Shown here in pieces: positions 48,424 to 60,783 of a stretch of DNA of 64,000 bases. Position 1 is the stretch's first letter. The number at the start of each line of letters is the position of its first letter. The stretch spans positions 1 to 64,000 of the forward strand of contig JAVXUO010002638.1 in assembly GCA_033065855.1 (NCBI GenBank), written 5' to 3'. A model generated the notes under the pieces. That model was not told the DNA's origin, searched no databases, and was given only the letters and a program-made list of their open reading frames with translations. This DNA comes from Escallonia rubra (taxonomy: Eukaryota; Streptophyta; Magnoliopsida; Escalloniales; Escalloniaceae). Both the position numbers and the translations under genes were made by a program.

Positions 48424-49658
48424 ATTGGCTCCGTAATTTTTTTCTTCTCGTTGGAGGGTTTTTTCACGTCAAAGATCTTATCTTGTGGTTGATTTGTGCA
48501 TTACTTGATAACTTTAACGGGCAGATTATGTAACTTTCGTACTTAATCACTCAAGGACAGGAAGGAGACTATCCAGAGATTATAACCTGGTGGAGCTTTT
48601 AATTTCTTGAGTTTGTGGTGGCATCTCCAACGCACTCCATCCCTTCCAAACAGTCTTGTATGATTAGTTTACCCTACGGCTTTGTCTTTTCGGTAAATAC
48701 GAATTATTGTGGACAATTTAGGGTTTGCTCTTGATATGAGAACTTGATTAAATTGAATTGCACACCTCGTTTTCGTTTTGTGCACACCTGAAGGTTTAGC
48801 GAGATTTCTCCTTTGTGCGTCATGCTCTAAACGTCACCAAATTGAATGTTTAATCTCTTACTGTTTCTTTAGGCATGACAACGACTTATTGAGTACTAGA
48901 AAACGGTTTTGCCACCCCAAGAAGAAAAGTGATCTCTGCTGAATTTGCTTCATTTTCGGTCAAAAGAAAAGTTGAATGCAGTCACTTGATCCGGTTCGCA
49001 GTAGAATCGTATTGATTTCAAGGAACCAATTCATTCTCATGGGTTAACTTACAAGACAACAAACTTAGGTTCAACTAAAGGCTAATTACACACATCCTGT
49101 CAGAGGAGGCAAGAGATAGATAGCTCCTCCCCCGGAACAAATTACGACCCGCCCACAAAGCCAGAAAAAGGAACCAAGAAAAAAGAAAAGTAAAGGGAAA
49201 CATGGACGCCACCTTGCCTAATTGCCAAAGCAATTGTACTGCTTACATAGATGTGCAATGTTGGCTGATAGATCTTATATTATGGTATAGTCAAGTCATT
49301 ACGTACGCAATGGTTTCAAGGGATAAAGTTTTATCTCAGGTTCTGGTCATCTAGGAGTAAGTAGCCAAGAAAAAACACTTGATCTTAGTAGCCGAAACAT
49401 TTGATCGATGATATATCAAAGAACCACTTACACATATAATACAAGTTGACGTTCTATGATAGTATATCATAACAATATTCCGAGGGTTAAAGTAAATCAA
49501 TCGAGAAGAAATCATACTATTTTGAAACTAAAGCAACTCAACCATGCTAGTATTTCAACATTCTCATCCCATAACAGTTCATATGTTATGATTGAAGTTT
49601 TTTTTTTCCCCTATCATCTAGATCTTCTGAAATATAATACCAAATAATTGCCGACGAA
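48424..49658. repeat. Segmental duplication, copy 2, right part
   Basis: Collinear and closely similar to 24,291-25,660. It lacks the SINE present there. Ends exactly at the GAA target site of the outer CACTA (49,656-49,658). No gene seen. Confidence 0.9.
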
Positions 49659-49925
49659 CACTACAAGAAAACCAGCCTATGCCTACGGTACAGTACCGTA
49701 GGTATAGGTGCCATGTCCCGTAGGCATAGCCTATCCCTACGGTACTCTACCGTAGGGAGAAGTGGCGATGCCCTAGATCTATGCCTACGGGATTTAAGGT
49801 TATGCCTACGGTTATACCGTAGCCCACTTATTCCCAGCTATGCCTACGGTAGTACCGTAGGCATAGCTGTATTCTTATTTTTATTCCCAAGCTATGCCTA
49901 CGGTACATACCGTAGGCATAGCTCC
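49659..49925. repeat. Left subterminal repeats of outer CACTA
   Basis: About ten copies of a tatgcctacgg core in both orientations, forming pairs such as tatgcctacggt and accgtaggcata. Only traces of it (ctacggctcc, gccgtaggc) remain at the right end (about 63,760-63,790). This core is unlike the gcgacgga core of the nested element. Confidence 0.9.
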
Positions 49926-50100
49926 TTATTTGTCAAAAAAAATATTTACAAAATCATTTCCATGCTATCACTACACCCCTGCCAAGCACCAACTTATAGA
50001 ACCGCTACTGCAAGATCAATAGATGCACCAGTAAGGGAACCATAATCATGCCAATCAAATTAACTAAAATCACAATGCTTTAAGGACTTAACTCTATAGT

Positions 50101-51102
50101 TTAGCCAAGTTCCGTAGATGCGAGCTGCTCATTAGCTACCTTGGCCTCCTCCCGCGCTTTCAAAACATCTTCATAGAGCTAAGTAGATATATAAAATACA
50201 CAACTTTATGTATCAAAGAAGCCAGAACACGATGCCAAAGAAATAGCAACATATAGCATGTCAAACTCAGAACTTGGGACCCTTTTGCTTAAGGCTTGTA
50301 GACTTGAAACGTCTATATTTTAGCCTGTTCCAGAAGCAGGCTAAATAAAGAGCTGACATTTAAGCATCAATTGTTCCGACATGCTGCGTTTTCTCAAACA
50401 TCAAACCAACAAAGCCTTACATTCACAAACATAGCACTTTATAGTAAATGTCAGCACTTTATTTATCCACATTCAGTCATTTCTAGTAACATCTCCAGCA
50501 AAGACGACATCAACGAATCTCAATCCTCATCCATGCGAAGATTTTGTTATCTAAATCTTTTATACTCAGACTTTAGAATCAAATATGATAAATAGCGGGT
50601 TGAGTCAATCAGATTAGAAAAGAAGTTCAAATACTTGGAAAATATAGTAGATTATGGTATACACTTCTTCTTCTTCATTTTTTCTGCTCGGCAAACAGAG
50701 GTGCATCTATGCAATTCTTAGGTTGATGAATTCATCAACCTAAAATTTTCAGTTAGTGCAACCTATTTACCAACCAACCTAAGAAAAATCATCAGAACCA
50801 TGGTTTAAAAGAACCTGTGCGTGGAATAGACGAAGCAAGTCTGCGCCCTGTGCTTAGGGTTAGGTGAGGTGCTGAACGCTGAGTCCAGCGTCTAGTGTTC
50901 TTAGGGTTTTCCTTGTGTCCCTTTAGTAAATAATGGGATGGCGGCTCTTTCTTTGCGTAGGTTTTCCCAGAGGAGAAATTTCTAGGTCACACCTAGGCAT
51001 GAAGAATGATGATCTGTACGTTTTAAGAAACAGAGGAGGAATGAACATGTCCACAACCCCTGACCTCATCTCCCAGAAGCTGGGTGTGTGTGCACAAGAC
51101 AG

Positions 51103-51140
<38 letters not shown>

Positions 51141-52290
51141 CTTACAACCTTAAAGGTGGTACAAGTATGACAATTAGAAAAAGAAAAAAAACATTAAGCT
51201 ACCAACAAACATATTACAAAGTAGACCTGCATACACTGCACAGTGCACATGTACTACAAAAGAAGCTTCTGCAAGCTAACTTTTTGTATCTATTTTAGCA
51301 AAACTTACCAGAAGAGCTGGCAAGTGTTTTTCTTTTATAGTTCTGCAACCATGTGAGACGTTTATCCTTGATGAAATTGAACTAGAGAAATTCCTTAGAA
51401 CAGTCAAATAGACCAGACATCAATGTTAAGCCTCAATACTATACATCGTTTTTTAGCGAAAGGGAAAAGGAAAAAGGGGGACAAAATAAGACTAACAGCA
51501 GTAACACGTAACAAATTCAACTTTCTCCAAATCCTCTGTCTACATGTTAATATATTACTGTTCTTACCATTCATGATGTTCACAGAGAATTTCCTCGTCA
51601 AACAGAGATCAAACCTCGAAATGATAATGAATTGCACTGATAAGTAAACTCAAATAAAGCAACAACATTTAAAGTTCCCGATGATTGACCTAGTTCATCT
51701 AATGAGTTATAAAACTAACGAAGCACCCCATCAGCTAATATGTATTTGAATACTTATCAAGAAAATCCATTTACAGCATAAAGTGATCCAAAAAATGATT
51801 ACCTTTTCATACTTCTCCCTAGCATACATGTTCTGTTCTGTTGCTAACTCAACAACAGAATCCAAATTTTGTAGGCTTGAAGACTTCTCTGTCTCCAGGA
51901 TTCTGATCTGATGGTAAAGAATGGACAGAAAAATGAAAATATTCCGAACCAAAGAAAAATCCAGAAAAAGCAAAGTAACAAAAAACCTATAGATGATGAA
52001 ACCTTTTCTTGAAGTTGCTTGATCACGAGAATAGCCTCTGACTTGGTCATCAGTAGATTTGACTTCCCAGGTGTTGTACACTCATTAATATGACATGAGG
52101 AATTATCTTGAGATTTCTCATCCATATGGAAACCAGCCTCGCCAAGTTGTTTTGTTAAATAGTCAATTTGTATATCACTGATAGTTTTCTGCAAGAAAGG
52201 AAAGTAAACCAGTTATCCCACTGTATTTTCTCAAAAAGAAAAGCAAAGAAGCAACAGCAATTACCTGAGTTTCAAACTTTTGAAGCAAAT
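50101..52290 (-). pseudogene. Captured kinesin-like coiled-coil exons
   Basis: Four consecutive exon-like blocks on the - strand have GT-AG borders and matching phase: one ending at 52,265, then 52,188-52,003 (62 codons), 51,907-51,803 (35 codons), and 50,178-50,101 with a stop. They encode heptad-like, highly charged sequence (MTKSEAILVIKQLQEK, SLQNLDSVVELATEQNMY, LYEDVLKAREEAKVANEQLA) that most resembles the C-terminal coiled coil of plant KIN-12-type kinesins. No motor domain is present. Introns are retained, so capture was at the DNA level. The family name is my recollection of such tails and should be treated as provisional; the exon structure itself is clear. Confidence 0.6.
51107..51138. 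repeat. (AG)n microsatellite
   Basis: Sixteen AG units inside the intron between captured exons. Confidence 0.9.
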
Positions 52291-52894
52291 TGCTTCATCC
52301 AAAACATTGCCCACCAGTTGTTCGACCAATTGCTTCATCCAAAACACAAACAACCACCGAAAACTGAGACTTGCCCACATCTAGTTACGCAAAAAAAAGG
52401 GAAGTTTACCTTAGTACGCTCTAAAAAAACATGGAACAGGTAAACCATGTTGCAGCAACATCTATGAGCCTCTCACAAAGGTGGATTAACTAACCTCATT
52501 ACCCAGGTAAACCATGCAACGGATTACCTAACCTCATTAAGCTGATTAGTCAACCTATTTATATACAAACTCAAAAAGCCTCTCTTTTAATTTACCTGAA
52601 GCTGTATTACAGTTTCACATGCTTGGGTGCAAAGACAGAATAATAGCTAGCATTTAAAGCATCGCAAATCATCAGCGATAGCGCATCAATCACTCATCAA
52701 ATTCATCCAAACGCAAACAGGACAAAACAAGTTAAGTAATCCATTAAAGCCACATATGGAAGTCTCTAACATAAGATGACACAGGTAAACCAAAATAAAA
52801 TATATCACGAAAATAAATTGTTCTCATCAATTGCCAAAATTAAAGCTTCAAAAAGGAAGAATATATCAAATGGTGTATATCCAAGACTAGAATT

Positions 52895-53215
52895 CACTAC
52901 AAGAAAAGAGGGAATTAGCGACGGACTTTTAGCGACGGACCAAATTCCGTCTCTAAAAGTCTTTTCAGCGACGGAATACACCCGTCGGGTAACGTCCGTC
53001 GGTAAATAGTTTTACCGACGGAATAATTCCGTCCGTAAAAATAACCGTCGGTGAAAGTCGGGTTTTGCCGACGAACTTTTACCGACGGGTGTGTTCCGTC
53101 GGTAAAACTATTTAACAACGGAATAATTCCGTCGGTAAAACTACCCGTCGGTGAAAGTAGGGTTTTGCCGACGGACGTTTACCGACGGAATTATTCCGTC
53201 GGTAAAAGCCTTAAA
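52895..53215 (+). repeat. Left subterminal repeats of inner CACTA
   Basis: About ten gcgacgga / ttaccgacgg-type cores, mostly as inverted pairs with a ttccgtc partner, ending at 53,210. Such arrays in En/Spm elements bind TNPA and contain the promoter for the transposase transcript. Confidence 0.9.
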
Positions 53216-53500
53216 TAGATCAGATCCCCTTCTTCTTTTCTTTCTCCCGTTGCTCTCTCTCTCTCTCTCTCTCTCACCGGCGATTTATCCTCCGTCGCCA
53301 TCCCCGGCAACCTAGCCCCCGACGGAATATATCCTGCCACCGCCTCCGACGCCGCCACTGCCGCCCATCTTCAAAACCGAAGGACCGCTGCTGCGACGCC
53401 ACCACCACTGCGCCACCACCACTGCTGCGACGCCACCACCACTGCTGCGCCGCCACGACAACCGCGCCGCCCATCTTCAAATCAGCCCAAGTTTCTGTAA
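53216..53500 (+). promoter_or_regulatory. Putative transcribed leader of inner CACTA
   Basis: A CT-rich tract (cttcttcttttctttctccc then (ct)n) follows a weak TATA-like ttaaatagat, and leads into ccaccaccactg repeats that end at a good 5' splice site (ttct-gtaagt, 53,494). The same leader is present in CACTA 2. I infer a non-coding first exon spliced over 3.4 kb to the transposase start at 56,949. The Arg/Trp-rich - strand frame here is a repeat artefact. Confidence 0.45.
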
Positions 53501-53911
53501 GTTTAGATATTCATGATCGGCTTTGAGATATTCAGAATCATCTCTTTACTGTTTGTAGATTCTCGTAACTCGTATGGTTTGATTTTTTTTTTGGTAATCA
53601 TATGGTTTGATATTATGTTACCCGGTAAATGCAGTATATAATGAGAAGGGTTTGTAGATTCTCGTAACTCATATGCTTGGCTTGTAGATTCTATTATGGT
53701 TTGTAGATTCTCGTAACTCGTATGCTTGGCTTGGCGGGGTTGATCGACTCTTGGAGGAGGATTCACCTTTTGGTTTTAAAAAAAGGCTTGGGGAATACGA
53801 TAACACCAACACATAAATTAGCTTCATGGCCCCTTAGAAGGTGTTCAAGAGTTAGAAGTTACGAATTTTCCCATAATAAATTGGTAGATGTTAAAGAAAA
53901 TGTGGTCTTAA

Positions 53912-54345
53912 CCCTAAACCCTAAACCCTAAACCCTAAACCCTAAACCCTAAACCCTAAACCCTAAACCGAACCCTAATTAGTCATAATTGAACCCTAAA
54001 TTGATTGCCCCAATCTAACCGAACCCTAATTGAACCCCCTAATCCAACCGAACCCTAAATTGAACTAATTGAACCCTAAATTGAATGCCACAAATCAACC
54101 GAACCCTAAATTGAATCAATAGAACCCCCTAATTGAACCCTAAATTGAACTAATTGAATCCTAAATTTAATGCCTCAAATCAACCGAACCCTAAATTGAA
54201 TCAATAGAACCCCCTAATTGTACCTAAATTGAAGTAATTGAACCCTAAATTGAATGCCCTAATCGAACCGAACCCTAAATGAAACTAATTGAACCCTAAA
54301 TTGAATGCCCTAATACAATCGAACCCTAAATTGAAATAATTCAAG
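53912..54345 (+). repeat. Interstitial telomeric repeat and degenerate extension
   Basis: Eight perfect CCCTAAA units (53,912-53,967) are followed by about 370 bp of degenerate gaaccctaaattga units, roughly 35-45 bp long. The perfect block is the plant telomere sequence, lying inside a transposon far from either element end. Confidence 0.95.
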
Positions 54346-54349
54346 CGCA

Positions 54350-54700
54350 TCGGATATGTGAATTTTGAACAGTTTTTAAAAAATTTGAACATTGCTCATT
54401 TGTTTGATAATTTTAGGTTGTTAATTGTGCGTTTTATAATTGTGATTATTGATCGATGATTTTAGGTTATTAGCTGTGCATTTGAAGTAATTGCGATTAT
54501 GAATTGATGATTTTAGGTTGTTAATTGATGATTTTAGATTGTTAATTGTGCATTGAGCATTTGAGATATTGAGATTATTGACGGAGGATGGGACCCAATT
54601 GGATTGAATGTGTGATTTTTGTTAATTTTTATTGCATTGAGCATTTGAGAATTGAGAATTGAGAATTGAGATTGTTGACGGAGGATGGGACCCAATTGGA
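54350..54700. other. AT-rich spacer of inner CACTA
   Basis: No gene. Contains two copies of ttgacggaggatgggaccca (about 54,578 and 54,674) with gcatttgaga(a/t)attgag. The same phrases lie inverted beside the GTGTC satellites of CACTA 2, showing the shared order of the two elements. Confidence 0.7.
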
Positions 54701-54717
54701 TTGAGATACCTGTTAGT

Positions 54718-54970
54718 TAGCGCAGACACGGACACCACGTCTGATCGACGGTGTCCGACATTTAGAAAACAAATTAACGTATGCCGATGTGTCCGGAGGT
54801 GCGTGTCGCTGGGCATCGGACACGTGTCCGGAGGCGTCGGACACGTGTCCAAAGGCGTCGGACACGTGTCGGTATGTGTCAGACACGTGTCGGTATGTGT
54901 CTGACACGTGTCCGGAGGTGTCAGAAACGTATCGGACACCATATCGACACCCTATATGAGGTGTCGGAAT
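54718..54970. repeat. GTGTC/GACAC satellite of inner CACTA
   Basis: Units such as cggacacgtgtccggaggcg repeat at 18-22-base spacing, containing the palindrome gacacgtgtc. It is the counterpart of the larger arrays at 43,400 and 45,660. It ends with atatgaggtgtcgg, the inverse of the phrase beside the CACTA 2 deletion junctions. Confidence 0.9.
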
Positions 54971-55029
54971 TGAGGTTGTTGAATGTGCATTAAATTTAGG
55001 TTAGTTAGGTTAATGCGACATTTTTAGCA

Positions 55030-56215
55030 TGCACCCCCTGGAATCTAATCGTGGCTCCAGCGCTGGCTATAATTAGCCCTAATTAGTCCTGATTAACAAT
55101 ATGTTAGTAAATCAATTAACCCTAATTAGCTCTAACGAGCCTAATTAGTTTTAATTAACCCTAAGAACCTGATAAAATTCAAATTAGCTGTAATTACCTC
55201 AAATTAGCCCAAATGAACCCAATTATGCGCATATTGATTGTAGTTAGCCTAATTAGTCATAATTTGCACTAACATAACCCAATTACGCCTAATTAGCGCT
55301 AGTTAGGACTAATCAACACTACTCGGCACCATCAAAACCCTAATTAGGACTAAATAACCCTAATTAGTCCTAATCAACCCTAATTAGCTATAATTATTCG
55401 AAACTAGCCCTCACTAACATTAATTAGCTCTAACATAACCCAATTAAGCCTAATTAGCCCTAATTAGGACTAATCATCACTACTCGGCACAATTAAACCC
55501 TAATTAGTCATAATCAACCCTAATTAGCTATAATTATCCGAAACTAGCCCTCATTAACATTAATTAGCCCTAACATAACCCAATTAAGCCTAATTAGCCC
55601 TAATTAGGACTAATCATCACTACTCGGCACAATTAAACCCTAATTAGGACTACATAACTCTAATTAGTATCAACCCTAGTCAGCTATAATCATCCGAAAC
55701 TATCCCTCATTAACATTAATTAGCCCTAACATAACCCAATTAAGCCTAATTAGCCCTAATTAGGACTAATCATCACTACTCGGCACAATTAAACCCTAAT
55801 TAGGACTACATAACTCTAATTAGTCCTAATCAACCCTAGTCAGCTATAATCATCCGAAACTATCCCTCATTAACATTAATTAGCCCTAACATAACCCAAT
55901 TAAGCCTAATTAGCCCTAATTAGGACTAATCATCACTACTCGGCACAATTAAACCCTAATTAGTCATAATCAACCCTAATTAGCTATAATTATCCGAAAC
56001 TAGCCCTCATTAACATTAATTAGCCCTAACATAACCCAATTAAGCCTAATTAGCCCTAATTAGGACTAATCATCACTACTCGGCACAATTAAACCCTAAT
56101 TAGTCATAATCAACCCTAATTAGCTATAATTATCCGAAACTAGCCCTCATTAACATTAATTAGCCCTAACATAACCCAATTAAGCCTAATTAGCCCTAAT
56201 TAGCCCTTGTACATC
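55030..56215 (+). repeat. AT-rich tandem array with 140/160-bp period
   Basis: The anchor actcggcac occurs at 55,321, 55,482, 55,622, 55,778, 55,938 and 56,078, so unit lengths are 161, 140, 156, 160 and 140. The longer units carry an extra gactacataactc-type block or variant. Each unit is built from taattagccctaattag-like submotifs, themselves telomere-like (ccctaat). Confidence 0.9.
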
Positions 56216-56219
56216 CCAT

Positions 56220-56948
56220 AATTACTCCATGTTGCCCAGAGATGGTTCAATTACTCGTTCTTTACAAACCCTGCCTTCTTTATATTAATTGTTGTTTTGA
56301 GAAGTCCATTGGCAACGAGATGGTTCAACTCGTTGCCAACGAGTTCTATTTAATGTGGAATTGATAACATATGCAACGATCATTCTGCAGTTTTGATATT
56401 TCGGAAAGATTCTTGCATATCTTATCAATTTCTGAACACATGCATGCATAAAAACCCTTAGTTCCCGTTCAAAGGTACTCATTACAAAGTAATGCCTTGT
56501 AATGAGCCTTTGGATGTCCAGTTTGGACAGTTTGGAAAAGCTAATTGTTTATAAAACAGTATTTTGACTCATGCTTTATGTTCTATGTCGTGGATATTTG
56601 GTACACGTTCTCGTGTGTTTCTCCGGGTGCATACAGATCTGGTGTTCTAACATCCGTCAAACCTTCCTGAGCAAGGTTAGATGAATGTTAGAACACCTAA
56701 TCGATGTGGTGTACTTGGAGAAATGCGGGGAGGTGCTGCCGAATTTTCCACAGACATCGGACTAAGCATGAGTTATTCACTGTTTTATAAACATGTGCTT
56801 TTCTGAATGGGATAGGACCACTACCTGTTCAAGAGTGGAGGGGAAATATGTAGACGTGTTGTAACATTCATGCATTGATATTTACATCGGCAATGCTTAA
56901 TCACTGGTCATTATTGAAGGTGGTATACAGTACGATAATTCAGTCGTC
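56220..56948. other. Leader upstream of inner transposase
   Basis: No coding region. It precedes the transposase start and probably belongs to an intron or 5' leader. A doubled phrase around gttctaacat / atgttagaac (56,643 and 56,681) forms an inverted repeat of about 20 bases. Confidence 0.5.
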
Positions 56949-59900
56949 ATGTCAGTCGATCGAAGTTGGATGAAAAGGAAGAATGCTGAAGATTTTGAGT
57001 GTCGCGTTGACGAATTTCTCGACTTCGCTTATGCGCATCCTGCACATGTTGACCTTGATAAGATAAGGTGCCCGTGCGGTAGATGTGAGTTGTTGCACTG
57101 GAGAAAAAGAATTGAAGTAAAATGGCATCTTCGTCGGTACGGTTTTATGGGTGGATACACAAGGTGGACGCAGCACGGGGAAACGATAGTATTGTCGTCC
57201 AACCTGGCTAGTCAAACTGAAGTTAGGGAGGAGGCACGATATGATTTTCGAGATATGATTATGGATGTTGGGCATGCTAATGTTGACTGGGGTAACGACA
57301 GGCCACAACCGCCGAACGAGGGGGCTCATCAGTTTTATGAGTTGTTGAGAGCTGCGGAAGAGCCGCTGTGGGATGGAGCTCCGAAACACACACGGCTGTC
57401 TGCGGTTAGTAGGTTATTACAGTTGAAATCAGACCACGGGCTGAGTGAGAAAGGTTTTAACGAGTTTGTTACCTTCATCAAAGAAATACTGCCCGAAAGT
57501 GAAAAGCTACCGCCGTCGTACTATGACGCGAAGAAGATGATGAGGAAACTTGGGTTGAGCTACGACCGGATAGATGCGTGCAATAACGATTGTGTATTAT
57601 TCTGGAAAGAGAATAAGGATTTGTCATTATGTCCAGTGTGTGATCATTCGAGGTACAAACCGGACAAAGGGAAGAAGAAAAACATTGCATGGAAGATATT
57701 GCGATATTTCCCGGTCACACCACGGCTTCAGAGAATGTACTACTCCTCCAGTACGGCTGAACATATGAGGGCTCACCGTGAGACTCGCAGCAACGATGCC
57801 GATGTGCTGACACACCCAGCTGATGGAGAGGCGTGGAAGGAGTTTGACCGCAGGCATCCAGTTTTTGCTCAGGAAGTTCGGAATGTTAGACTTGGTCTGG
57901 CAACCGATGGGTTCAACCCTTTCGGTCAGTCTACCACGCCTTACTCCTGTTGGCCTGTTATTATTGTCCCTTACAACCTTCCACCAGGCATGTGCATGAA
58001 GAAGCCGTATATGTTCTTGTCGTTGCTTATTCCGGGGCCGAAGAGTCCCGGTAAGGACATAGATGTGTATTTAAGGCCGTTGATTGATGAGTTAAAACAA
58101 TTATGGAATCATGGAGTCGAAACATATGATGCATCCCTTAAACAAAATTTTCAGATGAGGGCTGCTTTGATGTGGACTATACATGATTTCCCCGCATTGG
58201 GAATGACGTGTGGCTGGAGCACACATGGGAAGCTAGCATGCCCTGCTTGTATGGGCGTGAACCCCGGTCATACGTTAAAGCACGGCGGAAAGGCCTCGTG
58301 GTTCGGATGTCACCGTAAGCTTTTGCCACCGGGCCATCAGTTTCGTAGGCAGAAGGATAAATTTGACGGGACAATCGAGCGTGAGGTTGTCACGCTGGAC
58401 TACCCATCTGGTGAAGAAGTACTCTCACACCTGGAGGCACTTGATACTGACATACCACACGGTAAGGGTGTGCCGGATCAGAAGATTGCAGGGTTCGGGA
58501 AAGAGCACAACTGGAGAAAATTTTGTATCTTCTGGGAGTTAGCCTACTGGAGGACGCTCGTTATCCGAAACAACATGGATGTGATGCATATTGAGAAGAA
58601 CGTTTTTGATAATGTGTTCAACACAGTGATGAATTTCAAGGGCAAATCGAAAGATCACCTTAAAGCGAGAAGGGATCTACAACAGTTGGGTGTACGCCGT
58701 GAATTGCATCCTCGGACAGTCAGTGGGAGGACCATACTTCCGAAAGCACCTTACTGTCTAGACAAGAAACAAGTGGAGAAGGTCTGTCAGTGGGTTAAGA
58801 ATTTGAAGCTTCCGGATGGGTTTGCGTCCAACATATCTCGTTGTTGCAATGTTTCGGAATGCAAGTTCCAAGGGATGAAGAGTCACGACTGCCACGTATT
58901 CATGGAGAGATTCATTCCTATTGCCTTCCGGGGACTGTTGCCACGGGTTGTTTGCGAGACTTTGACTGAATTATCTCATTTCTTTCGAGATATATGCTCT
59001 TCTACGATCCGGGTGAGTAACATGGAAGTGCTTGAGAAGAACATTGTGGTGACGATTTGCAAGCTGGAGAAAATCTTCCCACCTTCGTTCTTTGATTCAA
59101 TGGAGCATCTGCCTGTTCACTTGGCATATGAAGCTAAGATGGGTGGACCCGTGCAATATCGGTGGATGTATCCCTTCGAGAGGTAATCCTTAAATTGTTA
59201 CAGTTGTTCGTTTACACTTAATGCGACATCTGTTATCATTGATATTCCACCTAACTCGATTCCCTAAACTTCTAGGTTCATGTTCCATTTAAAGAAAAAA
59301 GTCCGTAATAAGGCTCGGGTTGAGGGCTCAATTGCGGAGGCTTACGTAATGGAAGAACTTGTAAACTTTTGTAGTCAATATTTCGGTTCGGATGTTGGTA
59401 CAAGGTTAAATCAACTAGGCCGAAATGATCCCGGAGCAAGCACAAATTTGGAAGGGCAATTGTCAATATTCAAGCAGTCAGGTAGTCCGTTCGGCCGAAC
59501 GTATACTCGATGGCTAACAGATGAAGAGTACAGTGCTGCAACAATATATGCCCTTCTAAATTGCGATGAAGTTTCGGCATTCGTTGAGTAAGTTAAAGTC
59601 TTAATTCACTTACATTGCTGTACATAATTGAAAGTGTGTTAAGCGAGTTAGATGCATATTGGTTTGCAGTGAGTTCGATGCGGAATCTTTAATCACTGAT
59701 CCCGCTGGACTTGAATCTCACCGGAAATCACAATTTGTACAGTGGTTCAAAATCCGTGTAAGATTATTTAACGAAATTATATTATGTGTTATATACAGTT
59801 CTGTGGCCAATTAGTATACTGATTTATCCTTAATTTTTACCGTCATCTACAATAGGTTCAGTCAATGGATAGACCAGTGGCCTCCTGCTTGAAATTACTA

Positions 59901-60605
59901 GCCGAAGGCCCTAACAAACAAACATCCTGTTACGGAGGCTATATCATCAACGGGTTTAGGTTTAACGTAAAAGATGATGACCGAACAAAACAAACCCAAA
60001 ACAGTGGAGTCTTGGTCAACGGCGACTGTTATGCCGAGAATTGCATGGATTTTTACGGAGAGCTAGATGAGATTGTTGAGCTAACATATCTGGGTTCCCA
60101 AAACCGCCTGGTAATGTTCAAGTGTACGTGGTTCGATGTCACATGCAGCAGAGGAATCCGTGTTAGCTCTCAAGGGATTGTAGATGTCAATGTCAAGTCA
60201 AGACTTGCATCAGACGAGCCCTTTGTGTTTGCTAGTCAAGCTGTACAAGTCTTTTACGCGGAGGACGTCGCCAATCCCAAATCTCATTGGTATACAACTA
60301 TCAAGTCCAAGAAATTGCCCGTGACATATGACAGTGAGCTAGACTCCTTTCAAGCCGACCAACCACGTGTCTTGTTCCCTGTTGAGGTCAACAACGAGGA
60401 GGACGATCTTCCTCTTCCAACAACACTTCTTGTGGGAGAAGAAGTCGTAGATGATGACGCGGAAGATGTTGAAAGTGTTGGAGATGATGTGACCGAGTCT
60501 ACTGATGAAGAGGATGAATTAGAAGATGAAGAGGACGACGAGTCCCACGAAGAAGAGGGCGACGAGGATAGTGATGAAGATGATTCGCAAACTGAAAATG
60601 ATTGA
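56949..60605 (+). CDS. TNP2-type CACTA transposase (four exons)
   Basis: This is the intact transposase of the inner element, expected to act on the CACTA ends in the nucleus. Exons are 56,949-59,182, 59,276-59,587, 59,670-59,757 and 59,856-60,605, all GT-AG and in phase, giving 1,127 residues. The N-terminus VDRSWMKRK opens the transposase-associated domain with CPCGRC near residue 40. The Transposase_21 core includes LATDGFNPFG near residue 316 and NNMDVMHIEKNV near 542. A DUF4218-type region spans the end of exon 1 and exon 2, and the last exon holds DUF4216 plus a strongly acidic tail. The 88-nt third exon has exactly the same length as exon 2 of the transposase at 3,222. It has no stop codons and is a good candidate source for mobilising its neighbours. 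Confidence 0.93.
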
Positions 60606-60783
60606 CTTGTAATGTTGTAACATCACGGGAAAAATGTAGTAACATTTTAGAACTTGGTGTTTATTGATGTGTTTTTGCACATCCGTTCATATATATATAT
60701 ATATAGTGCCGATGATGATTTATGCCTAAATTATTGTTTTTCACGTGTTAATGTCTTTGTATATAATCTATATGAAGTCAGAT

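Noticed and set aside
53274..53480. Arg/Trp/Gly-rich - strand protein
   Set aside because: Antisense of a ccaccaccactg repeat in the CACTA leader.
53500..56215. CRISPR-like repeat-spacer array in the tandem repeats
   Set aside because: Units are contiguous satellite repeats without unique spacers, and the genome is a plant's.
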